From: Actinokineospora inagensis DSM 44258
Lineage (GTDB): Bacteria; Actinomycetota; Actinomycetes; Mycobacteriales; Pseudonocardiaceae
DNA: 58,264 nt
Assembly: GCF_000482865.1 (NCBI RefSeq)
Contig: NZ_AXWW01000052.1
Span: forward strand, 1-58,264
Direction of reading: 5' to 3'
In this document: positions 34,451 to 43,763 of the stretch, piece by piece
Numbering within the stretch: the stretch's first letter is position 1
Layout of the letters: each line of letters opens with the position of its first letter
Notes under the pieces: model-generated
The model's input: the letters and a program-made list of their open reading frames with translations, nothing else
Database searches by the model: none
Told to the model about the DNA's origin: nothing
Made by a program: the position numbers and the translations under genes

Positions 34451-35962
34451 TCACCGCAGATCCCGTTCGACGGCGGCGAGCTCGGCCTCGGTGCCCTGCA
34501 CTTTGGGGCCGGTGAACCACTTGCGGGCGGACAGCACCCACCACAGCGCGGCCCCGCCGAGGACGACCAGGAACGCGACCGGTGTGTAGTTCACCGACTC
34601 CCAGGTGACCGGGTACACCTGCGGCAGCATGAAAAGCACGAAGATGAACCCGACCCAGACCACCGCGATCATCCCAAGTGGACGGCCCCAGCGGCCGAGG
34701 TGCCACGGGCCGCGTTCGAAGGCGTCGCCCGCGCGGACGCGCAAGTAGATCGGGATCACGTAGGCCGTGTACAGGCCGACGACGGCGATCGATGTCACAG
34801 CGGCGTACGCGGTGTAGCTCCACAGGTAGGGCACCGCGAGCAGGAACGCTCCCACCACCGCCAGCCACACGGAGTTCGTCGGTGTGCGGGTGCGCTTGTT
34901 GATCCGGTGCCACCAGCGCGACCCGGGGATGGCACCGTCGCGGGCGAACGCGTAGATCATCCGGGAGTTGCCGGTGACCGCCGCCATCCCACAGAACAGT
35001 TGGGCACCAACGCAAATCAGCAACAGCAACTTGCCGGTGCCGACCCCCACCGCGTCGATGAACACCTGTGCGGGTGGCACCCCGGTTGACGAGTCCAGTT
35101 CGCCGCCGTAGTCCTGGATCGCGAAAGTGACGCCGATCAGCAGGACCCAGCCCGCCGCCAGCGACACCAGGATCGAGGTGACAATCCCTCGCGGACCGGC
35201 GGTCGCCGCCCCGCGCGTCTCCTCGGTCATGTGCGCCGAGGCGTCGTACCCGGTCAGCGTGTACTGGGCCAGCAGCAGTCCCAAGAGGAACACGTAGACC
35301 GGGGTCTGCCAGCCCGTCCGGTCGACGAACTCGCCGAACACGAACGACGCGCTCTGGTGGTGGTCCGGCACAATCGCCAACACGCCAACGATTATCAGCA
35401 CCCCGAACAGGTGCCACCACACGCTGATGTTGTTGAGGATGGCGACCAGCCGCACGCCGAAGGTGTTCAACAACCCGTGCACCACAAGGATGATCGCGAG
35501 CAGCAGGACCGTGTGCGGTGGGGTGGCGGCGAACCCGAACTGCAGGTCGAGGAAGGCGTTGAGGAACTGCGCCGCGCCGAAGTCGATGCCCGCGGTGACC
35601 GCCACCTGGCCGACCAGGTTGAACCACCCGGTGAACCAGGCCCACGCGGGCGCGTTGCGGCGGGCCAGTTTCGCCGCCCAGTAGTACAGGCCACCCGCGG
35701 TCGGGTAGCTGGAGCAGACCTCGGCCATGCCGAGGCCGACCACGACGACGAACAACCCGACGACCGGCCAGCCCCAGATCATGGTGGCCGGTCCGCCGGT
35801 CTTCATGCCGAACCCGTAGAGGGTCAGGCAGCCGGACAGGATCGAGATGATGGTGAACGACACGGCGAAGTTGCTGAACCCGGACAGCGACCGGCGCAGT
35901 TCCTGGGCGTACCCGAGTGCGTGCAGCCGAGCCTCGTCGGCCGTGGACCCGCCATCGGACAT
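34451..35962 (-). CDS. APC-superfamily amino acid/amine permease
   Basis: The 503-aa protein has 12 predicted transmembrane helices. The first broken helix contains SFTIISILSGCLTLYG and is followed by GWPVVGLFVVVVGLGMAEVCSSYPTAGGLYYWAA, characteristic of the GABA-permease-like APC group that imports amino acids or polyamines with protons. GGAGG lies 5 nt before the chosen ATG at 35962. It is divergent from the gamma-glutamylation operon starting at 36178, which implies that it imports the operon's amine substrate. Confidence 0.9.
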   Translation of the reverse strand: MSDGGSTADEARLHALGYAQELRRSLSGFSNFAVSFTIISILSGCLTLYGFGMKTGGPATMIWGWPVVGLFVVVVGLGMAEVCSSYPTAGGLYYWAAKLARRNAPAWAWFTGWFNLVGQVAVTAGIDFGAAQFLNAFLDLQFGFAATPPHTVLLLAIILVVHGLLNTFGVRLVAILNNISVWWHLFGVLIIVGVLAIVPDHHQSASFVFGEFVDRTGWQTPVYVFLLGLLLAQYTLTGYDASAHMTEETRGAATAGPRGIVTSILVSLAAGWVLLIGVTFAIQDYGGELDSSTGVPPAQVFIDAVGVGTGKLLLLICVGAQLFCGMAAVTGNSRMIYAFARDGAIPGSRWWHRINKRTRTPTNSVWLAVVGAFLLAVPYLWSYTAYAAVTSIAVVGLYTAYVIPIYLRVRAGDAFERGPWHLGRWGRPLGMIAVVWVGFIFVLFMLPQVYPVTWESVNYTPVAFLVVLGGAALWWVLSARKWFTGPKVQGTEAELAAVERDLR

Positions 35963-36177
35963 GCGACCTCCAATGGTGTTAACCCGCTCCATTGACGGAC
36001 CCACAAGTGTGATCCCGGTCATGCCGGCCGGTCAAGGTCCGGCTCCGCGCGGCCGGAACTGTCGAATTCGGGCAACATCCGGTGACCAAATGGGCGGTTG
36101 CGCCGGGCGGCCCGCGCTGTCAGCATGCTGTGGACACGGCGCCAATGGTCCACGTCTGATCCTTTTCAGGAGGTCGC
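35963..36177. promoter_or_regulatory. Divergent control region of the amine-utilisation cluster
   Basis: A 215-bp spacer separates the permease and ligase genes. CAATGG (35971-35976) and CCATTG (35989-35994) form an inverted repeat right at the permease start and are a candidate operator for the FadR-type regulator encoded at the end of the operon. The assignment to that regulator is inference. Confidence 0.4.
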
Positions 36178-37536
36178 GTGCGCGACACCGCCCTGCCGCT
36201 CGCGCGGCTGCGTGAGCTGGTCGAGGCGGGTCGGGTGGACACCGTCCTGGTCGCCATGGTCGACATGCAGGGCAGGCTGCAGGGCAAGCGCGTCACCGCC
36301 CGGTTCTTCCTGGACGAGGTCGTCGACCACGCCACCGAGGCGTGCGACTACCTGCTCGCCGTCGACGTGGAGATGAACACCGTTGCCGGGTACCGGAATT
36401 CCTCCTGGGAACGCGGCTACGGCGACATCGTGCTGCGCCCGGACCTGCGCACGCTGCGGCTGCTCCCGTGGTACGAGGGCACCGCGTTGGTCCTCGCCGA
36501 CGTCGAGTCGACCACCGGTGAACCGGTCACCGTCTCGCCGCGCCAGGTCCTGCGCCGCCAACTCGACCGGCTCGCCGAGCGCGGCCTGACCGCGTACGTC
36601 GGCACCGAGCTGGAATTCCTGCTGTTCGAGGACACCTACGAGCAGGCGTGGCGCGCGGGCTACCGCGGGCTGACCCCGGCCAACCAGTACAATGTGGACT
36701 ATTCGCTGCTCGGTACCGGCCGGGTCGAGCCGGTGCTGCGCGCCATCCGGCTCGGCATGGACGGCGCCGGGATGTACGTCGAGTCGGCCAAGGGCGAGTG
36801 CAACCCCGGTCAGCACGAGATCGCCTTCCGCTACGACGAGGCGCTCGCGACCTGCGACAACCACAGCGTCTACAAGACCGGCGCCAAGGAGATCGCGGCC
36901 GCGCACGGGCACAGCCTGACCTTCATGGCCAAGTACGACCAGCGCGAGGGCAACTCCTGCCACATCCACCTGAGCCTGCGCGACGCCGACGGCACCCCGG
37001 TGATGGCTGGCGACGGCGAGCACGGCTTCTCCCCGCTGATGCGGCACTTCATCGCCGGCCAGCTCGCGTACCTGCGGGAGCTGACCTGCCTCTGCGCGCC
37101 GAACGTCAACTCCTACAAGCGTTTCGCGGACGGCTCGTTCGCGCCGACCGTGCTGGCGTGGGGTGTGGACAACCGGACGTGCGCGCTGCGGGTCGTCGGG
37201 CACGGCGCGTCGCTGCGGGTGGAGAACCGGATCCCGGGCGGCGATGTCAACCCGTACCTGGCGGTGTCCGCGATGCTGGTCGCCGGTCTGCGCGGAGTGG
37301 ACGAGGAGCTGCCGCTGGAGGACGCTGTCACCGGCAACGCCTACACCCTGGCGCGGCCCCGCGTCCCGGGCACGTTGCGCGCGGCGGCGGAGCTGCTGGC
37401 CACCAGCGAGGTCGCGGTGGTCGAGTTCGGCGCCGACGTGGTCGACCACTACCGCAACGCGGCCGAGGTCGAGCTGCGGGCCTTCGACGCGGCCGTCACC
37501 GACTGGGAGCGGGTGCGTGGCTTCGAACGGCTCTGA
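36178..37536 (+). CDS. Glutamine synthetase-like gamma-glutamylamine ligase
   Basis: The 452-aa protein has the glutamine synthetase catalytic domain: the ATP/metal-binding YVGTELEFLLFE, ESAKGECNPGQHEIAFRYDEAL, CHIHLSL and VENRIPGGDVNPYLA segments. Sequence and neighbours place it with the PuuA/GlnA3/GlnA4 group, which ligates glutamate to putrescine, other amines or ethanolamine at ATP cost, rather than with true nitrogen-assimilating enzymes. The adenylylation loop of GlnA-I is not present. It begins at a GTG following AGGAGG and overlaps the next gene by 20 bp, so the operon is tightly coupled. The exact amine is unknown. Confidence 0.88.
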   Translation: MRDTALPLARLRELVEAGRVDTVLVAMVDMQGRLQGKRVTARFFLDEVVDHATEACDYLLAVDVEMNTVAGYRNSSWERGYGDIVLRPDLRTLRLLPWYEGTALVLADVESTTGEPVTVSPRQVLRRQLDRLAERGLTAYVGTELEFLLFEDTYEQAWRAGYRGLTPANQYNVDYSLLGTGRVEPVLRAIRLGMDGAGMYVESAKGECNPGQHEIAFRYDEALATCDNHSVYKTGAKEIAAAHGHSLTFMAKYDQREGNSCHIHLSLRDADGTPVMAGDGEHGFSPLMRHFIAGQLAYLRELTCLCAPNVNSYKRFADGSFAPTVLAWGVDNRTCALRVVGHGASLRVENRIPGGDVNPYLAVSAMLVAGLRGVDEELPLEDAVTGNAYTLARPRVPGTLRAAAELLATSEVAVVEFGADVVDHYRNAAEVELRAFDAAVTDWERVRGFERL

Positions 37537-38248
37537 CCGACCACCGGTCATCGGGATCACGACGTACCTGGAGCAGGCCACCTTCGGCATCTGGGAGACC
37601 GAGGCGGCGGTGCTGCACCGCGACTACCTGGACTCGGTTCGGGCGGCGGGCGGCAACCCGGTGCTGCTGTCCCCGGTCGGCGACTGGCGGGTGGCGACCC
37701 TGGACTGGCTCGACGGCTTGGTCCTCGCGGGCGGCGCCGACGTCGACCCGTGCCGCTACGGCCAACCCCCGCACCCGACGACGGGCACCCCGCAGCCCCT
37801 GCGCGACGCCGCCGAGTTCGCCCTGTTCGCCGCCGCCTACGAGATGGACCTTCCCCTGTTGGCGGTGTGTCGCGGGTTGCACGTGATGAACGTGGCCCTC
37901 GGCGGCACCCTGCACCAGCACACACCGGAGGTCGTGGGTACCAACGACCACCTCCCGCACGTGGCCTCGTTCGGCAAGACGGAGCTGTCGGTCTCGCCGA
38001 GTTCCCTGCTGGGCGGGATCTTGGGCGAGTCGGTGTCCGCGCTGTGCCACCACCACCAATCGGTAGACCGGTTGGCTGACGGGTTGCAGGTTGTCGCACA
38101 CGCCCAGGACGGCACGGTCGAGGCACTGGAGTTGCCGTCCCGCCGCTTCTTCGTGGCGATGCAGTCCCACCCCGAACAGAACGCCGACGACGTGCGGCTG
38201 TTCGCCGCCCTGGTCCGGGCGGCGGCCGAGCGGAGAGGTGACCGGTGA
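37517..38248 (+). CDS. Class I glutamine amidotransferase-like hydrolase (gamma-Glu-GABA hydrolase, PuuD-like)
   Basis: The 243-aa protein has the peptidase C26 fold: PPVIGITTYLE at the N-terminus, the oxyanion segment LVLAGGADVDPCRYG, nucleophile Cys118 in LLAVCRGLHVMN, and the His/Glu pair in AMQSHPEQ. PuuD-type enzymes release glutamate from gamma-glutamylated amino acids, the last step of the route begun by the ligase. The GTG start lies inside the ligase gene; the stop forms GTGA with an ORF of unknown reality. Confidence 0.88.
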   Translation: MASNGSDRPPVIGITTYLEQATFGIWETEAAVLHRDYLDSVRAAGGNPVLLSPVGDWRVATLDWLDGLVLAGGADVDPCRYGQPPHPTTGTPQPLRDAAEFALFAAAYEMDLPLLAVCRGLHVMNVALGGTLHQHTPEVVGTNDHLPHVASFGKTELSVSPSSLLGGILGESVSALCHHHQSVDRLADGLQVVAHAQDGTVEALELPSRRFFVAMQSHPEQNADDVRLFAALVRAAAERRGDR

Positions 38249-38544
38249 CGGGGCGCTCCGATCGGTGGCCGGTGAGTGGGCGACGTGGTTTTGGCTGGTC
38301 CGGTGCCGGTGGCGGGCGATCCAGGCCGGCCAACGGGCGGGTGAACGGCCTGGCGGCTTGGCGGTACTCGGCGGTCGCGCGGTCGGTGAACGGGTGGCCC
38401 GGCGCGAGTGGTGATTGGTCGGCGCGTGGTGGGTTGGGTTGGGTTGTGGCGGTGACGTCGCGATCCGCCTGTCGGTCCTCGGATGTCGGCTGGGTGGCGC
38501 GCGGTGGTCCGGCGGTCCGGGTTGTGGAGAGGGGTGCGCGGTGA
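38245..38544 (+). CDS. Doubtful 99-aa ORF overlapping both neighbours by 4 bp
   Basis: The GTG start uses the GTGA at the end of the hydrolase gene, and the TGA stop lies in the GTGA that starts the aldehyde dehydrogenase gene. Such double coupling is typical of real operon genes. However, the product is low-complexity Gly/Arg/Ser/Trp, no fold is visible and third-position GC is lower than in the neighbours. It may be decayed spacer or a lost gene. No other feature is seen in this 292-bp stretch. Confidence 0.25.
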   Translation: MTGRSDRWPVSGRRGFGWSGAGGGRSRPANGRVNGLAAWRYSAVARSVNGWPGASGDWSARGGLGWVVAVTSRSACRSSDVGWVARGGPAVRVVERGAR

Positions 38545-39896
38545 CCGCGTTCGACGTGATCAACCCGGCGACCGAGGAGGTTGTCGCCTCGGTCGAGTTG
38601 GCGGGTCTGGAGCAGGCCGACGCGGCGATTCAGCGGGCGGTGGGGGCGTTGCCGGGGTGGAAAGCGGTCTCGCCGGGGGATCGGGCGCGGGTGTTGCGGC
38701 GGTTCGCGGAGCGGGTGGACGCGGATCTGGAGAACCTGGCGCGGTTGGAGGTCACCAACGCCGGTCACACGATCGGGAACGCCCGTTGGGAGGCCGGCAA
38801 CGTCCGTGACGTGCTGCACTACTACTCGGCGGCGCCGGAGCGGTTGTTCGGGCGGCAGATTCCGGTGCCCGGTGGGGTGAACGTGACGTTCGCCGAGCCG
38901 CTGGGTGTGGTCGGGGTGATCGTGCCGTGGAACTTCCCGATGCCCATCGCGGGGTGGGGGTTCGCGCCCGCGCTGGCGGCGGGGAACACGGTGGTGCTCA
39001 AGCCCGCCGAGTGGACGCCGTTGACCGCGCTCAGGTTGGCCGAACTGGCGCTGGAGGCGGGGATTCCCGAGGGTGTCTTCCAGGTCGTACCGGGGCGCGG
39101 CGACGTCGTCGGGCAGCGGTTCGTGACCCACCCGAGCGTGCGCAAGGTCGTGTTCACCGGGTCCACCAGGGTCGGCAAGCAGATCATGGCGGGCTGCGCC
39201 GAGCAGGTGAAACGGGTGACCCTCGAACTCGGCGGCAAGTCCGCCAACATCATCTTCGCCGACGCCGACCTGGCCAAAGCCGCCGCCACGGCACCGTCCG
39301 CGGTGTTCGACAACGCGGGTCAGGACTGCTGCGCGCGCTCGCGGATCTTGGTCCAGCGCTCGGTCTACGACGAGTTCATGGCCGAGTTCGAGCAGGCAGT
39401 CAAGAAGGTCAGGGTCGGCGCACCGGCGGACGAGTCCACCGAGATGGGTCCGCTGGTCTCCCAGGCGCACCGGGAGCGCGTCCAGTCCTATGTGGACGAT
39501 GCGCCGGTTGCCTTCCGGGGCCAGGCACCGGACGGTCCCGGCTTCTGGTTCCCGCCAACGGTGCTCGGACCGGGCGACTACCGCGCGCTCACCGAGGAGG
39601 TCTTCGGCCCGGTCGTCTCCGTCCAGCCGTTCGACGACGAGGCCGACGCGGTCAAGATCGCCAACGACTCCGACTACGGCCTGTCCGGCTCGATCTGGAC
39701 CCGCGACGTCGGTCGGGCGCTGCGGGTCGCGCGCGCCGTCGACGCCGGGAACCTCTCGGTCAACTCGCACTCGTCGGTGCGGTACTGGACGCCGTTCGGC
39801 GGGTTCAAGCAGTCCGGGCTCGGCCGCGAGTTGGGGCCGGACGCGCTCGCCGCGTTCACCGAGGTCAAGAACGTCTTCATCGACACCCAGGAGTGA
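38541..39896 (+). CDS. NAD(P)-dependent aldehyde dehydrogenase (PuuC-like)
   Basis: The 451-aa enzyme carries VPWNFPMPIAGWGFAPALAAGN and the cofactor motif FTGSTRVGK, catalytic Glu229 in LELGGKSAN and Cys263 in AGQDCCARSR, plus EEVFGPVV near 350. In the gamma-glutamyl route it would oxidise gamma-glutamyl-aminoaldehyde to the acid, between the ligase and hydrolase steps. It is slightly shorter than the ~480-500 aa usual for the family, at the N-terminus. GTG start with GAGAGGGG upstream. Confidence 0.92.
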   Translation: MTAFDVINPATEEVVASVELAGLEQADAAIQRAVGALPGWKAVSPGDRARVLRRFAERVDADLENLARLEVTNAGHTIGNARWEAGNVRDVLHYYSAAPERLFGRQIPVPGGVNVTFAEPLGVVGVIVPWNFPMPIAGWGFAPALAAGNTVVLKPAEWTPLTALRLAELALEAGIPEGVFQVVPGRGDVVGQRFVTHPSVRKVVFTGSTRVGKQIMAGCAEQVKRVTLELGGKSANIIFADADLAKAAATAPSAVFDNAGQDCCARSRILVQRSVYDEFMAEFEQAVKKVRVGAPADESTEMGPLVSQAHRERVQSYVDDAPVAFRGQAPDGPGFWFPPTVLGPGDYRALTEEVFGPVVSVQPFDDEADAVKIANDSDYGLSGSIWTRDVGRALRVARAVDAGNLSVNSHSSVRYWTPFGGFKQSGLGRELGPDALAAFTEVKNVFIDTQE

Positions 39897-39899
39897 GGC

Positions 39900-40661
39900 A
39901 TGCGGCTTGAGGGCCGGGTAGCGGTGGTCACCGGCGGCGCCAGCGGGATCGGCCTGGCGTCCGTGCGACGGCTGGCGGCCGAGGGCGCGAAGCTGGTCGT
40001 GGCCGACATCGACCCCGAGAACGGGCAGAAAGCGGCCGATGAGGTGGGCGGCCTGTTCGTCAAGGTCGACGTCACCAGCGAGGCCGAGGTCCAGGCGCTG
40101 TTCCAGGCCGCCCAGGACACCTACGGCTCGGTCGACATCGCGTTCAACAACGCGGGCATCTCCCCGCCCGACGACGACTCGATCCTCACCACCGGCCTGG
40201 ACGCCTGGCGCCGCGTGCAGGAGGTCAACCTGACCTCGGTCTACCTGTGCTCCAAGTACGCCATCGAGCACATGCGCCGCGCGGGCAAGGGCTCGGTGAT
40301 CAACACGGCCTCGTTCGTGGCGGTGATGGGCGCGGCCACCTCGCAGATCTCGTACACCGCGTCCAAGGGCGGCGTGCTGGCGATGAGCCGGGAACTGGGC
40401 GTCCAGTTCGCCCGCGAGGGAATCCGGGTGAACGCGCTGTGCCCCGGTCCGGTGAACACCCCGCTACTGCGCGAGTTGTTCGCCAAGGACCCGGAGCGCG
40501 CCGCCCGTCGACTCGTGCACATCCCGCTCGGCCGGTTCGCCGAACCCGAGGAGATCGCGGGCGCGGTCGCCTTCCTCGCCAGTGACGACTCGTCGTTCAT
40601 CACCGCGTCCCAGTTCCTGGTGGACGGCGGGATCTCCGGGGCCTATGTCACTCCCCTCTGA
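39900..40661 (+). CDS. Short-chain dehydrogenase/reductase
   Basis: The 253-aa protein is a classical SDR: TGGASGIG (residues 11-18) for NAD(P), DID acidic tip suggesting NAD preference, NNAGIS, catalytic Tyr152 and Lys156 in SYTASKGG, and a C-terminal LVDGGISGAYV. It begins 3 bp after the aldehyde dehydrogenase. In this operon it probably oxidises an amino alcohol or hydroxy intermediate, which distinguishes the cluster from plain putrescine utilisation. The substrate is inference. Confidence 0.92.
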   Translation: MRLEGRVAVVTGGASGIGLASVRRLAAEGAKLVVADIDPENGQKAADEVGGLFVKVDVTSEAEVQALFQAAQDTYGSVDIAFNNAGISPPDDDSILTTGLDAWRRVQEVNLTSVYLCSKYAIEHMRRAGKGSVINTASFVAVMGAATSQISYTASKGGVLAMSRELGVQFAREGIRVNALCPGPVNTPLLRELFAKDPERAARRLVHIPLGRFAEPEEIAGAVAFLASDDSSFITASQFLVDGGISGAYVTPL

Positions 40662-41364
40662 GCCGATGGACCCCGTGCTCGCCGACGCCCTGTTCCGGCC
40701 GGTACGCGCGGGCAACGCCTTCGAGGAAACCATGGAGCGGATGCTGCAGGCCATCCGCCTCGGCGTCGTACCCCCCGGCGGCCGACTACCCCCCGAACGG
40801 GAGTTGTCCGCCCGCCTGGGGGTCAGCCGGGTGACGCTGCGTGAAGCGCTGCGGGCGCTGCAGGAGTCCGGCCACGTCGAGTCCCGCCGCGGCCGCTATG
40901 GCGGCACCTTCGTCCGCCTCCCCGCGTCGGACCCGCTCCCCATGCCCCCACCGGGTGACGTCGAGGACATCCTCACCCTCCGCTACACCCTGGAAACCGG
41001 CGCCGCCGAAGTCGCCGCGTCGCGGTCGCTGACCCCCCAGGTCCGCCGCCACCTGCGCACCTGCCTCGCCGACTGCGCCAACGCCCCCACCGCCGACTAC
41101 CGCCGCACCGACTCCCGCCTGCACCTGGCCATCGCCGAAGCCACCGCCGCCCCCTCCCTCACCGCCACCGTCGCCGACGCCCGCACCCGCCTCAACGCCC
41201 TCCTCGCCGCCATCCCCATCATCCCCACCAACATCGACCACTCAGACGACCAACACAAAACCATCATCGACGCCATCCTCGACGGCGACGCCCCCACCGC
41301 CCGCTCCGCCATGTCCGAACACCTCGCAGGCACAGCCGCCCTGCTACGCGGCTTCCTGACGTGA
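40645..41364 (+). CDS. FadR-family (GntR/FCD) transcriptional regulator
   Basis: The ~239-aa protein has a winged-helix domain (GVVPPGGRLPPERELSARLGVSRVTLREALRALQESGHVESRRGRYGGTFV) and a helical FCD ligand-binding domain (YTLETGAAEVAASRS to DGDAPTARSAMSEHL) with a His/Asp-rich metal-type pocket. It is last in the amine cluster and probably represses it until an intermediate binds. Two starts are possible: ATG at 40645, overlapping the SDR gene by 17 bp, or ATG at 40666. It converges on the STAND gene with only 3 bp between stops. Confidence 0.88.
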   Translation: MSLPSEPMDPVLADALFRPVRAGNAFEETMERMLQAIRLGVVPPGGRLPPERELSARLGVSRVTLREALRALQESGHVESRRGRYGGTFVRLPASDPLPMPPPGDVEDILTLRYTLETGAAEVAASRSLTPQVRRHLRTCLADCANAPTADYRRTDSRLHLAIAEATAAPSLTATVADARTRLNALLAAIPIIPTNIDHSDDQHKTIIDAILDGDAPTARSAMSEHLAGTAALLRGFLT

Positions 41365-41367
41365 GCA

Positions 41368-43755
41368 CTACTTGAGCTTCGCCTCGATCTCCCCACGGAG
41401 CGCCACCGCGCGAGGATCGTCAAACGGCGCAAGAAGTTCGTGCGCCAACCGCCACTGGTTTAGCTGTTGGGGAAGATCAGTGAGAGCGGCGGCGAGTCCG
41501 TCGCGGGCGATGGCCTCGTGCCAGGTGTGACCGAGTTCGTGCTGGGTCTTGGCTGCGGCGCGGTGGAAGTCGGCAGCCTCGTCGGCGCGGCCCAGGCGCT
41601 GGTAGACGACACCGGTGCCGTGCCAGGCGAGTGCTTCACGTTCGCGGTCGCCGATGCGGCGGTGCAGGGCAGCCGAACGCTGGTAGGCGGTGAGCGCTTC
41701 GTTGAATTGCCCGAGGGCGGTGTGCGCGTCGGCGACAGCCAGCAGCCAATAGCCCTCGACCAGGTGGTTGCGCAGGTCGAGGGCCAGGTCGACGGCTGTC
41801 TTCGCCAGGCGCAACGCGGTGGTGGCGTCGCCTTGGTCGAGGCGGATGGCGCTGAGTTGCCGCAGTGCGTGACCGACGTCCCGTTTGTTGCCGACCTCCT
41901 GGTTGAAGCGCAGCGACTGCTCCATGCCCGTGCGGGCCTCGTCGAGCCTGCCTGCTTCGAGGTGCACGCTCGCGATGTTCACGACGAGCAGGTTTTGCCA
42001 GTCGAGTGATTCGCCGCGATCGAAGATTTCCTTCGCTTCCCGAAAGCACGCTTCTGCGGCGACCAGTCGACGCCATCGCATGTTCGCGACGCCCAGCGCG
42101 TTCAGGGACTCGGCCAGGCCCGCCGAATCGTTCAACGTCCGGTACAGCTCCACTGATTGCGCGTGATTGGCCAGGCTCTCGCGCAATTGGTTGAGCTCGA
42201 CGTGGGCGTACCCGAGGGCTCGGCGCAGGTCGGCTTCGCCCGTTCGGTCGCCGGTCCGGTGCGCTGCCCCCACTCCCGCGAGACCGACGGCGGGCCAAGT
42301 CGTGGCGGGCGCCGACGGTGCTCGCGCGTTCGCGGCCAACAACGCGAGGCGCCAGGCGTGGCTGTCCAGTCCGGCCTTGACGGCCGCGGCCACCAGCGCC
42401 GGAAAGTTGGTGTCTTCCGATTCGGCCCAGTCGGCGGCGCTGTCGTAGTCGGCGAACGGTTGCGGGGTGACCTCGCTGTCGTGATCCTTCAATGGTACGT
42501 GCCCATACGCGGGCGTGAGGCGTTCACGGGCCGCGCCTGCTGTGTGCAGGTACCAGTCGAGGACGCGCACCAGCGCCTTTTCGCGGCTTTCCGGCGTCTC
42601 GTCGATGTTGGCCTTGTCGAGGGCGTATGCGCGGAGGAGGTCGTGGAACTCGTAGCGGCCCGGGACGATTTGTTCGATCATGTGCGCGGCGACCAGGCTG
42701 TCCAGCAGTTGTCTGGTGCGGCGGACCGGGGTCGCCGACAACGCGGCTATCGAGTTGATTCCGAAGTCGTATCCGGGGTGCAGACCGAGCAGCCGGAACA
42801 GCCGGGCGGAATCGGGCGAGAGCGCGCGGTAGGACCAGGAGAACACCGGTTGGACCGATTCCTCCTCACCTTCGCCACCGACGCTGAGCATGTCCCACAG
42901 CGACGACTCGCCGCGCAGTCCCTCGATGAGTTCGTCGATGGAGGTGTGCGGGTGGCTCACCGCCCGTTCCGCGGCGATGCGGAGGGCGAGCGGGAGTCGG
43001 GCGCAGAGCCGGGCGAGCTCGGCCACCTTGTGCGGCGCGTCCTCGGTGCGGTAACCGGCGATGGTCTTGCGCAGCAGCGTGACGCTGTCCCGCTCGGTCA
43101 GCGTTCCGATGGTGACACGTCGGGCGCCTTCGTGAATGGTGAGGCTGGACAGTTGGTTGCGGCTGGTGATCAGCGTGACGCAGTTCGCGCCACCCGGTAT
43201 CAGAGGACGCACTTGGCCTGCCGACGCGGCGTTGTCGAGGACAATGAGAATTGCCCGGTCCGCGACCAGTGATCGGTAGGTCGCCGCCGCGGTGTCGGTG
43301 TCCCCGGGCACCGCTGCGGCGGGAACACCCAGTTCGACCAGGAACCTGCTCAGCGCCATCAGGGCGTTGATCGGCGCGCCAGGGTCGTAGCCACGCAGGT
43401 TGATGTACAACTGCCCATCCGGGAACCGGGGCGCCAACCTGTGGGCCTGCCGAATGGCGAGCGCGGTTTTGCCCACGCCCGCCATCCCGGTGATGATGTG
43501 CACGGCGCCCGCGTTCGGGCGGCCCACCTGTTCGGCAGCCAGCTTGTCCATCAACCGCATCTCCTTCGTGCGGTTGATGAACGTCGGGATGTCCGCGGGC
43601 AGTTGCCGCGGGCGCCGCGCGACAGGGCGCTCGACCTTCTCCGTGGTGTGATGGAGGTGGATCCCACCGCTCACCGCCCCGGCTTGTACCACGTCCCGTG
43701 AATCCCCAGTGATCTCCGACTGGGTTTCCGGAAGTCCGTCCTCACGTCCACCCAC
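41368..43755 (-). CDS. STAND-type NB-ARC ATPase with TPR repeats
   Basis: The 795-aa protein opens with a short motif region (about residues 15-38, GDSRDVVQAGAVSGGIHLHH) seen at the N-terminus of many actinobacterial STAND proteins and thought to mediate self- or partner association. NB-ARC follows: Walker A GMAGVGKTAL (90-99), Walker B ILIVLDNA (169-176), GLPLAL-like ARLPLALRI, then a winged helix, and from about residue 430 a series of TPR-like helical repeats. AfsR-like DNA-binding domains are absent. Such proteins act as signal-dependent switches, some in phage defence. It lies beside DUF6879/DUF397/XRE genes. Confidence 0.9.
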   Translation of the reverse strand: MGGREDGLPETQSEITGDSRDVVQAGAVSGGIHLHHTTEKVERPVARRPRQLPADIPTFINRTKEMRLMDKLAAEQVGRPNAGAVHIITGMAGVGKTALAIRQAHRLAPRFPDGQLYINLRGYDPGAPINALMALSRFLVELGVPAAAVPGDTDTAAATYRSLVADRAILIVLDNAASAGQVRPLIPGGANCVTLITSRNQLSSLTIHEGARRVTIGTLTERDSVTLLRKTIAGYRTEDAPHKVAELARLCARLPLALRIAAERAVSHPHTSIDELIEGLRGESSLWDMLSVGGEGEEESVQPVFSWSYRALSPDSARLFRLLGLHPGYDFGINSIAALSATPVRRTRQLLDSLVAAHMIEQIVPGRYEFHDLLRAYALDKANIDETPESREKALVRVLDWYLHTAGAARERLTPAYGHVPLKDHDSEVTPQPFADYDSAADWAESEDTNFPALVAAAVKAGLDSHAWRLALLAANARAPSAPATTWPAVGLAGVGAAHRTGDRTGEADLRRALGYAHVELNQLRESLANHAQSVELYRTLNDSAGLAESLNALGVANMRWRRLVAAEACFREAKEIFDRGESLDWQNLLVVNIASVHLEAGRLDEARTGMEQSLRFNQEVGNKRDVGHALRQLSAIRLDQGDATTALRLAKTAVDLALDLRNHLVEGYWLLAVADAHTALGQFNEALTAYQRSAALHRRIGDREREALAWHGTGVVYQRLGRADEAADFHRAAAKTQHELGHTWHEAIARDGLAAALTDLPQQLNQWRLAHELLAPFDDPRAVALRGEIEAKLK

Positions 43756-43763
43756 CCTGTTTT

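Noticed and set aside
37167-37175. TGTGGACAA inside the ligase gene and another near 55745 in the permease gene as DnaA boxes
   Set aside because: Both encode conserved or in-frame residues (Val-Asp-Asn / Val-Asp-Lys) and are isolated; they serve as a reminder of the background rate for this 9-mer.
36178-37536. Primary glutamine synthetase (glnA)
   Set aside because: Sequence landmarks and the amidotransferase, aldehyde dehydrogenase and permease neighbours fit a gamma-glutamylamine ligase; the adenylylation site of GlnA-I is absent.
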